Source of the DNA: a virus
Virus record (IMG/VR): IMGVR_UViG_3300025872_000064
Coordinates: 1 to 57,935 of that record
DNA length: 57,935 bases
Strand: one strand, 5' to 3'
Shown here: positions 47,563 through 54,490 of the stretch, in pieces
Layout of the letters: the number at the start of each line of letters is the position of its first letter
How positions within the stretch are numbered: the stretch's first letter is position 1
Translations under genes and position numbers: made by a program
The notes under the pieces: generated by a model
Told to the model about the DNA's origin: nothing
Database searches by the model: none
Seen by the model: the letters and a program-made list of their open reading frames with translations, nothing else

Positions 47563-47871
47563 ATGCAAACCGAACCCCTACGCTATCTTCGCGACGTCGC
47601 GCCGGATGCGAAAATCTATCGTTCCCCAGTCCGGCCCGACGGGTGGGGGGGAAACTATCCGGGACAGGGCGCCGACGGGTACGGGCGGAAAATATCGACG
47701 GACTACGTCGCCCGATACGGGGGGCGTACCCGACGGGTCTACGTTTGCCAATTCTCCAACGCTGGCACGGCCTACGTTATCGACGGGGGGCGGTGGGCAA
47801 TCGTCGATAACCTCCCGCTAGACGTTCCGCCGCTGCCGCCCGAGTATCGCGGGCGGATTGTCGCCCGATAG
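47563..47871 (+). CDS. Cluster gene d, hypothetical basic protein (102 aa)
   Basis: 102 residues; ATG 47563 with GGAG 11 bases upstream. Tyr- and Gly-rich (GYGRKISTDYVARYGGRTRRVYVCQFSN in part), probably a small beta domain. No family recognised. Preceded and followed by structured elements. Confidence 0.6.
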   Translation: MQTEPLRYLRDVAPDAKIYRSPVRPDGWGGNYPGQGADGYGRKISTDYVARYGGRTRRVYVCQFSNAGTAYVIDGGRWAIVDNLPLDVPPLPPEYRGRIVAR

Positions 47872-47880
47872 CGCCGGCCC

Positions 47881-47922
47881 CGCGCTAACCCCCGGCCGTG
47901 GAAACGGGCGGGGGCGTGCGCG
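47881..47922 (+). repeat. Structured intergenic element 3 (GNRA-capped)
   Basis: CGCGC/GCGCG outer stem, internal loop TAA/CGT, stem CCCCCG/CGGGGG, then CCGT-GGAA-ACGG: the GTGGAAAC motif itself forms a hairpin capped by a GGAA (GNRA-type) tetraloop. The motif recurs at 47950 before gene e. Confidence 0.75.
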
Positions 47923-47970
47923 CGGCCGCCGCGGTGGCGACCCCGATTGTGGAAACGGGAGGAAATGACG

Positions 47971-48342
47971 ATGGAAACGGAAACGGTACATTGTGACGGT
48001 TGCGGCGCGGATTGCGTCCCCACGGGTTGCACAACCGGATACGGGCGAACGGCCGACGGGCGGCGGTTGTGCTTTTCATGCTGCGACGCGCGAGAACGGG
48101 CGGATTTTGCGGCGGCCGATACATACTGCGCGTACGTCTCCGGCGACGGCCGGAGTATTTCAACGTGGCCGGGGGGCAAGCTGGCAACCGTAACCTATTC
48201 CCGCCGCCACCGTGGCGGTTTCGGTGGGGAGTATTTCACGGTTGATGCCACGGCGCCCGACGGTAGCCGCTGGTACGGGCGGGGCGGCGGCCCCGGTATG
48301 TTCGTCCGGCTGAAACGGCGCAAGGCTACAGGCCGAGCATAA
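47971..48342 (+). CDS. Cluster gene e, zinc-finger-like protein (123 aa)
   Basis: 123 residues from ATG 47971; GGGAGG stands 8 bases upstream. The N-terminus has CDGCGADCVPTGC and CFSCCDARE, enough Cys for a zinc ribbon. The C-terminal half (GGFGGEYFTVDATAPDGSRWYGRG) is a small beta sheet. It may bind nucleic acid or protein; function unknown. Confidence 0.65.
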   Translation: METETVHCDGCGADCVPTGCTTGYGRTADGRRLCFSCCDARERADFAAADTYCAYVSGDGRSISTWPGGKLATVTYSRRHRGGFGGEYFTVDATAPDGSRWYGRGGGPGMFVRLKRRKATGRA

Positions 48343-48343
48343 C

Positions 48344-48414
48344 CGGCCCCGCGGCGCCCCCCGACGGTGGAAACCGGCGGGGGCAACCGCGGGGCCGTCA
48401 ACGGGCGGCCCGTT
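48344..48414 (+). repeat. Structured intergenic element 4 (GNRA-capped)
   Basis: Outer stem CGGCCCCGCGG (48344-48354) with CCGCGGGGCCG (48387-48397), internal loop CGC/CAA, stem CCCCCG/CGGGGG, tip CGGT-GGAA-ACCG. A second hairpin AACGGG-CGG-CCCGTT (48400-48414) follows, then CGTGGAAACCGG and gene f. Confidence 0.8.
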
Positions 48415-48471
48415 CGTGGAAACCGGCACGCGCCGGCACGGGGGGAATTTATCTATCGGGAGGGTTTCACA

Positions 48472-48699
48472 ATGCGGAAAGTATCGCGGTACGATTTTGG
48501 TTGCGGGGCCGTGGAGAGAATCGCCCGGCCGGCGGGGGAAGCGACTATTACGATGGAGCACGGCGCCTATATCGTCCGGCGGGCGCCGTGGCATACCGCC
48601 GGATACCGTGTGGTGCCGTGCCGTACCGTCCGGGAGGCGCGGCGGCTTGCGGCCGCGCTTGCGGCTGGGAAGCCGGCCGAGCGTAGGGGGGACCGCTAA
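48472..48699 (+). CDS. Cluster gene f, hypothetical basic protein (75 aa)
   Basis: 75 residues from ATG 48472, with GGGAGGG upstream. Pattern: MRKVSRYDFGCGAVERIARP, then HGAYIVRRAPWHTAGYRVV and an Ala/Arg-rich helix. Its middle resembles gene g (YHVRGADGYRRAGVILGG) in general plan. Not recognised. Confidence 0.6.
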   Translation: MRKVSRYDFGCGAVERIARPAGEATITMEHGAYIVRRAPWHTAGYRVVPCRTVREARRLAAALAAGKPAERRGDR

Positions 48700-48701
48700 A
48701 C

Positions 48702-48770
48702 CGCCCCGCCCGCAACCCCCGTCCGGCGAAACCGGCGGGGGCGACGGGCGGGGCGCCAACGTGGCGCCCC
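48702..48770 (+). repeat. Structured intergenic element 5
   Basis: Outer stem CGCCCCGCCCG (48702-48712) with CGGGCGGGGCG (48745-48755), internal loop CAA/CGA, stem CCCCCG/CGGGGG, tip CCGG-CGAAA-CCGG. Overlapping second hairpin GGGGCGCCA-ACG-TGGCGCCCC (48750-48770). Then CGTGGAAACCG and gene g. Confidence 0.8.
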
Positions 48771-48824
48771 CGTTCGTGGAAACCGACGGCCGATCGGCCG
48801 CCGGATTAGTGGGAGACTGTACCT

Positions 48825-49055
48825 ATGGAAAACTGGAAACTAGAGCGCGCCGGATGCGGGCGCTACCATGTTCGCGGCGCTGACGGCTACCGTCGGGCGG
48901 GTGTGATTCTGGGCGGAAACCGCCGCTACCTTGTCGAGATAGCCGGCCGAACGTGGCCGGGATATTTTCCGTCGGCGCGGGCCGCCGGGGCGGCGCTTGT
49001 CAATCATCACAACACGGCGCCCGGCGGCTGGCCGGTCGTCCATCCAGCACAGTAA
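48825..49055 (+). CDS. Cluster gene g, hypothetical (76 aa)
   Basis: 76 residues; GGGAG lies 11 bases upstream of ATG 48825. Contains GAALVNHHNTAPGGWPVV at its end and two short strands rich in Arg and Gly. No family. Region 49056-49273 after it holds decayed GTGGAAAC copies and a promoter. Confidence 0.6.
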   Translation: MENWKLERAGCGRYHVRGADGYRRAGVILGGNRRYLVEIAGRTWPGYFPSARAAGAALVNHHNTAPGGWPVVHPAQ

Positions 49056-49175
49056 CCCCCGGCCGTGGAAACCGAAAGCAACCCCGTCCGTAACAACCCC
49101 GATTCTCACAATCCCAAGTGTCCAACAATCGCAAACACCGGAGAAAGCCGCCAAAAACTTTTTTTGTTGACGTAG

Positions 49176-49204
49176 TTGACAGCGTATTGCCGAAAGCGTA
49201 TTGT
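49176..49204 (+). promoter_or_regulatory. Sigma-70-type promoter inside the plus-strand cluster
   Basis: TTGACA (49176-49181), 17 bases, TATTGT (49199-49204), 70 bases before gene h. A run of seven T precedes it (49160-49166), which could end transcripts from the first half of the cluster. Another GTGGAAAC motif (49242-49249) lies in the leader. Confidence 0.65.
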
Positions 49205-49273
49205 ATCCCGTGCGGCCGAGGGCAGCGTAGCCCCGGCCGTGGAAACGATTACCCCGAGTGGAGGAACGCGACG

Positions 49274-49549
49274 ATGGGATACGTTGGAAACGCGATGATT
49301 GAACTGGCCGAGGCGGGCGCGGTCATGGCCGAGATGGCCGAGGTGCAGGCGTGGCGGGCTGCCGGCCACACCGTGCCGCTGGTGTGGGTTGAGGTCGATA
49401 CCTACCGTGGCCGGCGCAATATGCCTGCCATGACCCTGGAGACGGCCGAGCGGCTCGCCGGCTGCCTGGACGACGAGGAGGCCCGCGAGGCGCTGCGGCA
49501 GGCCGTGGCGGATGCCCGAAGCTACCGGAAGATGGTCGGTCGCGACTGA
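49274..49549 (+). CDS. Cluster gene h, hypothetical (91 aa)
   Basis: 91 residues from ATG 49274; GGAGGAACG upstream. Two helices (AMIELAEAGAVMAEMAEVQAW and the C-terminal DEEAREALRQAVADAR) flank a short strand region (VPLVWVEVDTYRG). Unknown function. First gene of the second half of the cluster. Confidence 0.65.
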   Translation: MGYVGNAMIELAEAGAVMAEMAEVQAWRAAGHTVPLVWVEVDTYRGRRNMPAMTLETAERLAGCLDDEEAREALRQAVADARSYRKMVGRD

Positions 49550-49640
49550 CGCCGCCAGCCGCCCCGGCTCGTTGCCTGGGCGGTGCGATGATGGGATGAT
49601 TCACCACAACCCCCGTATGGGGGAACGAGAGGAGACGACG

Positions 49641-49889
49641 ATGACCGACCGATTCAAGTTCCTGGCCGTGCGCCGCGCCGGCCGTGTGGCGATCGTGCGT
49701 GTGCTGCACAGCGGCGAGGTGGCCGGCTACGATCCCGTGGCCGACCGCGAGCAGCGGCAGCGGCACTTCAAGATTCACCGCGGGCCTGCGGCATACGATG
49801 CTGCCTTCGGCGACTCGCGGCAGTATGACAGCCTGAAAGATGCCGTGGCCGACGCGGCAGTGTCCGGTCGGTGGGTCGAGACTGCCTGA
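49641..49889 (+). CDS. Cluster gene i, hypothetical (82 aa)
   Basis: 82 residues from ATG 49641; AGAGGAGA lies upstream. RFKFLAVRRAGRVAIVRVLHSGEVAGYDP is a small beta hairpin region, then a helix (DSLKDAVADAAVSG). No family recognised. Confidence 0.65.
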   Translation: MTDRFKFLAVRRAGRVAIVRVLHSGEVAGYDPVADREQRQRHFKIHRGPAAYDAAFGDSRQYDSLKDAVADAAVSGRWVETA

Positions 49890-49961
49890 CCACCGGCCCG
49901 TAGAAACCAGAGTTCGATTCCACCCTGCCGCCCCGTGCGGCGAAACCAGAGGAGAGGGACG

Positions 49962-50207
49962 ATGAAGAAGACACAGATGCTAACGATTCGAAACGCTGAA
50001 GTGCGAATCGTAGACAAGATGGTTGCGGTCGTGTTCAACAAGTGGCAAGAGCACGAGGTTGCGATGATGAACACAGGATTCGGCCCCGTCGCAGATCGGG
50101 CGGTGCTGCGGTCCATCAAGGAATCCGGCGCTGCGAACTGGAGCGATGACGAGATCGCGAAACTGGCTCACCACATCGAGGAGCGGGCAATCCTGTCCGG
50201 TTTGTGA
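49962..50207 (+). CDS. Cluster gene j, hypothetical (81 aa)
   Basis: 81 residues from ATG 49962 with AGAGGAGAGG upstream. KKTQMLTIRNAEVRIVDKMVAVVFNKW then a C-terminal helix-turn-helix-like SDDEIAKLAHHIEERAI. Unknown. Leader contains GCGGCGAAACC, a variant of the GAAAC motif, beside a GCCGC/GCGGC hairpin. Confidence 0.65.
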   Translation: MKKTQMLTIRNAEVRIVDKMVAVVFNKWQEHEVAMMNTGFGPVADRAVLRSIKESGAANWSDDEIAKLAHHIEERAILSGL

Positions 50208-50392
50208 TGCAAAACCGAGTCTCACCATACGAAGCCGGCTGGCTCACGTTCCTTGTCCAGCAGCGGATGGCGACGGCCTCCGAGGCCCGCGAGGCGCAGA
50301 ATCGCGTGGCACAGGACGCCGTCCGCGAACTTGAGGAGCGTCTGCGACAGCGCCGGCTCGAGCGCAGGCGGAAAAAACGCGAGGAGGACTAG
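50207..50392 (+). CDS. Cluster gene k, small helical protein (61 aa)
   Basis: 61 residues; ATG 50207 overlaps the stop of gene j (TGATG). Long basic helix (RELEERLRQRRLERRRKKREED) suggests a nucleic-acid-binding or coiled-coil tail. No family recognised. Confidence 0.6.
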   Translation: MQNRVSPYEAGWLTFLVQQRMATASEAREAQNRVAQDAVRELEERLRQRRLERRRKKREED

Positions 50393-50434
50393 GCTACTGG
50401 CCGATAGTCAGCGTAGGCTACTGGCCGTGATACG
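50389..50434 (+). promoter_or_regulatory. Tandem promoter boxes before cluster gene l
   Basis: Two copies of TAGGCTACTGGCCG lie 24 bases apart. The second forms TAGTCA, 18 bases including GTAGGCTAC, GATACG; box-to--10 distance is 7 as on the minus strand. It is the only plus-strand example of the box found. Confidence 0.6.
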
Positions 50435-50463
50435 GGACCGTGAAAACCAGCAGGAGCAGAACC

Positions 50464-50766
50464 ATGAAGATCGAAGGGTTCAACGACGGGGATCGTGCCT
50501 GGGCGGCGTCGGTGTACGTCAAGGACGGGCTGGGCAGCGAGCCGGCGTCGGCGCTGGCCTATGCCAGCGAGGTGACGATCGTGATGGCGGCCGGGGGCAT
50601 CGTGCAGGAGGACGGTCGGCCGCCCCGCGTCAGCGGAGTCGGCGAGACGTTCCACCAGACGCAGCAGCAGGCCCGAGAGTGGGCGGCGGCTGAACTCCGC
50701 AGGAGCGCCGCCAACCTGTACCGGCAGGCCGAGGAACTGGCCGAGCCGCGCGTGGTGACCGTATGA
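50464..50766 (+). CDS. Cluster gene l, hypothetical (100 aa)
   Basis: 100 residues from ATG 50464, with AGGAG upstream. Beta start (KIEGFNDGDRAWAASVYVKD) and a C-terminal helix (QQQAREWAAAELRRSAANL). Not recognised. It starts a three-gene unit (l, m, n) with overlapping ATGA junctions. Confidence 0.65.
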   Translation: MKIEGFNDGDRAWAASVYVKDGLGSEPASALAYASEVTIVMAAGGIVQEDGRPPRVSGVGETFHQTQQQAREWAAAELRRSAANLYRQAEELAEPRVVTV

Positions 50767-51035
50767 TCTGCCTCGTTCGAGATACCTGGAGGGCCGTGCT
50801 CGTCGTGGTCGTCGCCGTGCTGCTTCGCGGAGTCTTCGCGGAGCGGCCGGCGGCGCTGCCGGCACCCGTGGCCCCTGCGTGGCAACCGGCGGCCGTCCAG
50901 TGGTCGCCCCCGACCGTGGCAACCGGAGCGTGGCAACCCATGCCCGCCCCGGCCGTGGAAACCCAAGGCCCGATTCGCCGTGTCGCCAGAGAACTCGTAG
51001 ACTTGTCCGAAGCCGTTTTAGGAGTGGTTCGATGA
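50763..51035 (+). CDS. Cluster gene m, single-pass membrane protein (90 aa)
   Basis: 90 residues. Hydrophobic helix VLVVVVAVLLRGVFAE near residues 12-27 acts as anchor or signal. It is followed by a Pro-rich external segment (PAALPAPVAPAWQP) and a short helix. Resembles a spanin-like or envelope protein in layout; no identification. ATGA overlaps at both ends. Confidence 0.6.
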   Translation: MICLVRDTWRAVLVVVVAVLLRGVFAERPAALPAPVAPAWQPAAVQWSPPTVATGAWQPMPAPAVETQGPIRRVARELVDLSEAVLGVVR

Positions 51036-51379
51036 ACATCAATACTGACGACTGGTTTCCGCTCGCCGACATTGAGCAGCACTCGAAAACGCTGCGGCAG
51101 CGGACGGCGTATCGCCTCGCCGAGGAACTGCGGCTCATCCATGTGTTCTTCGGCGTGAAGTGCATCCGTAAGGCCGACGTTCATACCCTCGAGTCCAATC
51201 GCCGGCCGCTGGGGAACCGGCAATGGATTGAGTCCTATGAGGCCGCGGCGGCGGCGGCAAAGGCTGCCAACGCAAGCAAGAGCCGCAGGCTCAAAGATGC
51301 AGGGCCGACGCAGGCAGAGAAGAAGCGGAACGCCGGGCTGCGGACGCTCGCTACAAAGACTCGCGGGCAGTCTTCCTAG
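51032..51379 (+). CDS. Cluster gene n, hypothetical possible DNA-binding protein (115 aa)
   Basis: 115 residues from ATG 51032 (ATGA overlap). Residues 10-50 (FPLADIEQHSKTLRQRTAYRLAEELRL) could be a helix-turn-helix; the tail is Ala/Lys-rich. It converges on the HNH gene, overlapping it by 29 bases, so transcripts of both meet here. Unknown. Confidence 0.6.
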   Translation: MNINTDDWFPLADIEQHSKTLRQRTAYRLAEELRLIHVFFGVKCIRKADVHTLESNRRPLGNRQWIESYEAAAAAAKAANASKSRRLKDAGPTQAEKKRNAGLRTLATKTRGQSS

Positions 51380-51665
51380 AGTGGCACCGCCGGCACAATA
51401 GCTGCAACCCCGACAGCGGCGTGGCCTCTGCGGCCTCGTTGACGGGCTTGGCGACAACGTGATCTATCTGACTGTCTCCAGCCCGGTGGCAGACCTTGCC
51501 GCATTCGCGGCAGCAGCCGCCGTCACGGGCGATGACGGCCTTCCGCACCCGCTGCCATGCGGCCGAGCCGTACCCCCGTTCGTGGGAACTGGCGCGGGCC
51601 TGGGCGGCCTCCGTCCGGCGAAACGAGCCGAAGCGTGGCCTAAAGGTTGGGATTCTGCGCGGCAC
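51351..51665 (-). CDS. HNH endonuclease
   Basis: 104 residues. RGYGSAAWQRVRKAVIARDGG, then C52-x2-C55, D68-H69 in SQIDHVVAKP and C91-x2-C94-H95 in LLCRRCHSRKT form a full HNH/zinc module. Phage HNH proteins of this type lie beside terS-terL and assist cutting at packaging sites. Here the terS gene is 5.5 kb away, separated by the plus-strand cluster. Confidence 0.92.
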   Translation of the reverse strand: MPRRIPTFRPRFGSFRRTEAAQARASSHERGYGSAAWQRVRKAVIARDGGCCRECGKVCHRAGDSQIDHVVAKPVNEAAEATPLSGLQLLCRRCHSRKTARESL

Positions 51666-51993
51666 TCGACCACCCGACCAGGAGAACGCGATGGCTCTCG
51701 CGGGCGAACCACCACTCGATCACCAGTTTGATGACCGCCTGCGCGAGCATCGACAGGAGGAACATGGCGACGACGCTGCCGTATCGCTTCCGCAGGCGCA
51801 CCGAGACGCGGGCCTTGACCACCTCTTCCAGGCGATCCGATGGGCAGCCGGCAGGCCACTCCTCGACGATCATCTCCACGATGCGGTCGCGGAGCGGGCC
51901 GTGCATAGCCAGCCGCATTCCGCCGCGTTTTGCGATGTATGCCTTCAGCGGGCGGTAGACCGAATCACTGGCGGGCATGTGCCGCTCGTGCAT
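51640..51993 (-). CDS. Membrane protein with C-terminal hydrophobic segment
   Basis: 117 residues from ATG 51993, with AAAGGA upstream. The N-terminal part is basic; a hydrophobic stretch VVAMFLLSMLAQAVIKLVI at about residues 80-98 is followed by a short tail (EWWFARESHRVLL). Could be part of the lysis region (holin- or anchor-like), inferred from its neighbours. Confidence 0.6.
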   Translation of the reverse strand: MHERHMPASDSVYRPLKAYIAKRGGMRLAMHGPLRDRIVEMIVEEWPAGCPSDRLEEVVKARVSVRLRKRYGSVVAMFLLSMLAQAVIKLVIEWWFARESHRVLLVGWSSAAQNPNL

Positions 51994-52283
51994 GGTGCGT
52001 CCTTTGTCTTTTCCTTCCCGGTTCCATCGCACGCGGCGCAGACCACTGACACGGTTCCATCGCCGAGGCGGCCCTTGCCGCCACACGCGCTACAGACCCC
52101 CGCAGGGCCGGGCTTCGGCGCCGGCGTCGGGCCGACGGCCGCCGACCACACGCCGTAGTTGCCGGTGACGGCGATGAGCGGCTGGAGATTCTCCTTCACG
52201 TTCTGCTCGACGCACCCGACAACCGCGGCGGCGATGATCGCGACAATGGCGACGCCCACGGCGTCAACGACGAGCCATCTCAT
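51945..52283 (-). CDS. Lipoprotein with DnaJ-type zinc motifs
   Basis: 112 residues from ATG 52283 (ATGA overlap). MRWLVVDAVGVAIVAIIAAA leads to VVGC24, a lipobox with the lipidated Cys. The C-terminal region has two CxxCxGxG units (CSACGGKG, CAACDGTG), the zinc-binding module of DnaJ. Such Pro-rich small lipoproteins next to a peptidase gene may be outer-membrane spanins (Rz1-like), but the zinc motifs are unusual for that. Confidence 0.7.
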   Translation of the reverse strand: MRWLVVDAVGVAIVAIIAAAVVGCVEQNVKENLQPLIAVTGNYGVWSAAVGPTPAPKPGPAGVCSACGGKGRLGDGTVSVVCAACDGTGKEKTKDAPCTSGTCPPVIRSTAR

Positions 52284-53278
52284 ACGTTCCCCTTCGCACC
52301 GTAGGTCGTCTGCCGGCGTCGCGGCCACCCGGCGACGCTCGAGAGGGCAATGTTCTGGGCGCGGTCGATGGTGCTCGCCAACGCCCAGTAGGCACCATCG
52401 GGAATCTCCAGGTCGGTGCCGCGCACCTTCCGCGGGCCTTTGTTCCACTTGTTCCAACTGTTCAACCAGCACACGAGCGCCTGCCCGTACTTCTGGTGCG
52501 TCTCTGGGCGATCGTCATAGCCGATGTAGCACTGGCTGTGCTGCCAGACGCCGATCTGCCTGCTGAAGCCATCCTCGTTTCGCGTCCGCTCGAAGCCCAT
52601 CGACGAGCAGTTGAAGATTCCGTAGCCCTGAAAGAGGAAGTCGCGCACGGCCTCCCGGCCCTTCAGGAACGTCGCCGTGCGGGCGATGTGTTTGCTCGAC
52701 TCCGCGAGCCACTTGTCGCCGGGCAACTTCTTCCCGCCGAGGCGGATCGTCTCTTCGGTGTAGCGAGTGAGGTCGAAGCCGAGTTCTTGGTACGGCTTCC
52801 GCACCAGGAACCCGCGCGTCGTCGCCGTCTGCGCAGCGGCGGAACAGAACCACCCGTCGCCGTCGAAACCACGCCACGCGAACAGGCTCTCGCTCGCGAC
52901 CGGGATATTGAGGATGCCGTCGCGCGGCAGTTCCGGTGCGACCTCGACCTGGCCGGTGACTTCGTCTGGGCGGCCGTCGTTGATCTCGAGCGCGAGGCTC
53001 ATCAGCAACCCGTTTGCGCATCCTTTGCTGACACAGTCGCCCCATAGTTGCGTCGGGCCGGGCCAGCAGCCGGGGAACACGCTGTCGACGACGGGCGAGA
53101 GGAGGATCAGTTTGCCTTTGCCGGCGTCCGCGAACTCCCACTCATTGGCGACGTCGGAGCCGTCTGGGTTGCCGCCCCTGCGGATGATGGAGTCGGCGAA
53201 CTGCTCGTCGGCCTGGGGGTTCGGCCGGCAGCCGGCGAACCCACGCGAGTAGGCATCAAGTGGATCGAAATTACTCAT
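52280..53278 (-). CDS. Papain-like cysteine peptidase, candidate lysis enzyme
   Basis: 332 residues from ATG 53278. A papain-like order is visible: Q77 and C82 in QLWGDCVSKGCANG (compare QGxCGSCWAF), H247 in WQHSQCYIGYDD and N273 in CWLNSWNKW (compare NSWG). Length fits a C1-type catalytic core with an extension. No signal peptide is seen. In the middle of small membrane-protein genes it may be the endolysin or a virion peptidase; no peptidoglycan amidase or lysozyme is found in the window. Neighbours overlap by 4-8 bases. Confidence 0.75.
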   Translation of the reverse strand: MSNFDPLDAYSRGFAGCRPNPQADEQFADSIIRRGGNPDGSDVANEWEFADAGKGKLILLSPVVDSVFPGCWPGPTQLWGDCVSKGCANGLLMSLALEINDGRPDEVTGQVEVAPELPRDGILNIPVASESLFAWRGFDGDGWFCSAAAQTATTRGFLVRKPYQELGFDLTRYTEETIRLGGKKLPGDKWLAESSKHIARTATFLKGREAVRDFLFQGYGIFNCSSMGFERTRNEDGFSRQIGVWQHSQCYIGYDDRPETHQKYGQALVCWLNSWNKWNKGPRKVRGTDLEIPDGAYWALASTIDRAQNIALSSVAGWPRRRQTTYGAKGNV

Positions 53279-53753
53279 GGCCGATGCCGAGGCTCCATGA
53301 GAGCACGCCGCACGCCGCCACAAGCCTCGAGCCGACCTTCTCGTCGATCTTTTGCACCTCGGCCCCGCAGGCGTTGATGAACGTCTCGTCGATGGCTTCG
53401 GCGAGGCCGGAGTACTTGCCGACGTTGGCCTTGTCGATCGCCAGACGCAGCGAGCCGCCGTGGAAGTTGGCGAACTGCTCCGTCGAGCCGATGATTGGAA
53501 GTTCACGCTGCCGGTCGCGGATCAGGACGAACGCCATCGCGTCATAGAACGCCGCCAGGTACTGCCGGTCTTTCGGCAGCATCTTCGGCAGGATCGGCCG
53601 CAGCGGTTCGGCCCACTTGAGCAACTCCGCATCGGGCTGCGGCGTGTTGATGTTCTCGTGCGGGGCAGGGGGCCACGGCATGGAGAGGTCGGAACCCTTC
53701 CAGGCGAAGAAGAGAAGCACGGCCGCCACGATCCACCTCGCGTCGATCTTCAT
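53271..53753 (-). CDS. Signal-anchored protein, unknown function
   Basis: 160 residues. MKIDARWIVAAVLLFFAWKG is a signal or anchor. The rest is helical with EPLRPILPKMLPKDRQYLAAFYDAMAFVLIRD and no known motif. Placed just before the cysteine peptidase in the transcript, it may be a lysis or envelope factor; similar anchored proteins are common in phage lysis cassettes. Confidence 0.6.
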   Translation of the reverse strand: MKIDARWIVAAVLLFFAWKGSDLSMPWPPAPHENINTPQPDAELLKWAEPLRPILPKMLPKDRQYLAAFYDAMAFVLIRDRQRELPIIGSTEQFANFHGGSLRLAIDKANVGKYSGLAEAIDETFINACGAEVQKIDEKVGSRLVAACGVLSWSLGIGHE

Positions 53754-54031
53754 AGGTCACTCCCGTCCACGAGCGCCAGCGTCAGCGTGTCGACGGCCTT
53801 CTTCTGCTCGTCGCCGAGCCGGTCGGTGGCTCGCAGCCGCAGGCGCACCGTCGCCAGGTTGGCGATGGCATCGCGGTATGAAGGGGCGATGGCCTCCTCG
53901 AGCGGCTTGGGCGGCGGGACGAGGCTGTCGTCCTGCCAGAGGCCGATCGCCCACTGAATGAGCAGTTGCACCTGCGGGCCGAACGCCACGCACAGTGCAG
54001 CCACGGCGGCGAGGTACTGAAGAATCGTCAC
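53750..54031 (-). CDS. Small membrane protein, holin candidate
   Basis: 93 residues from GTG 54031, chosen because GTGA overlaps the upstream stop. One hydrophobic segment (LQYLAAVAALCVAFGPQVQLLIQWAIGLW, about residues 4-32) is followed by a charged helix. Similar in size and plan to class III-type holins. The call is by position and layout only. Confidence 0.55.
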   Translation of the reverse strand: MTILQYLAAVAALCVAFGPQVQLLIQWAIGLWQDDSLVPPPKPLEEAIAPSYRDAIANLATVRLRLRATDRLGDEQKKAVDTLTLALVDGSDL

Positions 54032-54306
54032 TGCGTCACCTGTGCGATGACCCAGTTGAAGAACGCCTGCCCCTCGGGGGTCTTGAGCACCGCCTCCAGG
54101 TGGAAGAGCGCCTCGTCGTCCAGGCTCGTGGACGACTTGCCAGCGGCCCACTGGAGCGTCTTCACGACGGCGGTGGCCTGGTCATACGGAGTCTTCGCGT
54201 CCATCACCGACTGGAGGCGGCCGATCAGCGGCGCCCACTCGGCGAGGAGTTTCAGCTTCTCGAAGATCGGCAGCCCAGCGCCGTAGATTTCCTCTTCATT
54301 GTCCAT
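54028..54306 (-). CDS. Hypothetical helical protein (92 aa)
   Basis: 92 residues, with CACAAGGAGG upstream of ATG 54306. All-helical (FEKLKLLAEWAPLIGRLQSVMD), no recognised domain. Overlaps neighbours by 4 and 11 bases. Possible member of the lysis or tail-end transcript. Confidence 0.55.
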   Translation of the reverse strand: MDNEEEIYGAGLPIFEKLKLLAEWAPLIGRLQSVMDAKTPYDQATAVVKTLQWAAGKSSTSLDDEALFHLEAVLKTPEGQAFFNWVIAQVTQ

Positions 54307-54490
54307 TCCGCACCTCCTTGTGCTTGTTCAGAAATGCCATGTATTGCGGCGAGAGCGTCCTGCTCTGGCTCGTCAGTTTGCCCCAGTGACTCGGCGGCGG
54401 CTCCGGCACCTTCGACATGAGTGGAGGAGTGTCGTCGCCGTAGCGCGCCTGCAACTCCCTGGCGTCAAGGTGGTCGTCACTCACTGCCAT
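54296..54490 (-). CDS. Hypothetical protein (64 aa)
   Basis: 64 residues, acidic start (MAVSDDHLDARELQARYGDD) and Pro-rich centre. No family recognised. Overlaps the gene on either side by about 11-14 bases, consistent with coupling. Confidence 0.5.
   Translation of the reverse strand: MAVSDDHLDARELQARYGDDTPPLMSKVPEPPPSHWGKLTSQSRTLSPQYMAFLNKHKEVRNGQ

Noticed and set aside
49900-49935. GTTCGATTCC resembling a tRNA T-loop
   Set aside because: No T-stem or acceptor pairing surrounds it; it is a chance match in a gene leader.
51945-52472. A longer 175-residue start for the lipoprotein
   Set aside because: The added N-terminus overlaps the peptidase gene and would bury the signal sequence; ATG 52283 places the lipobox correctly.
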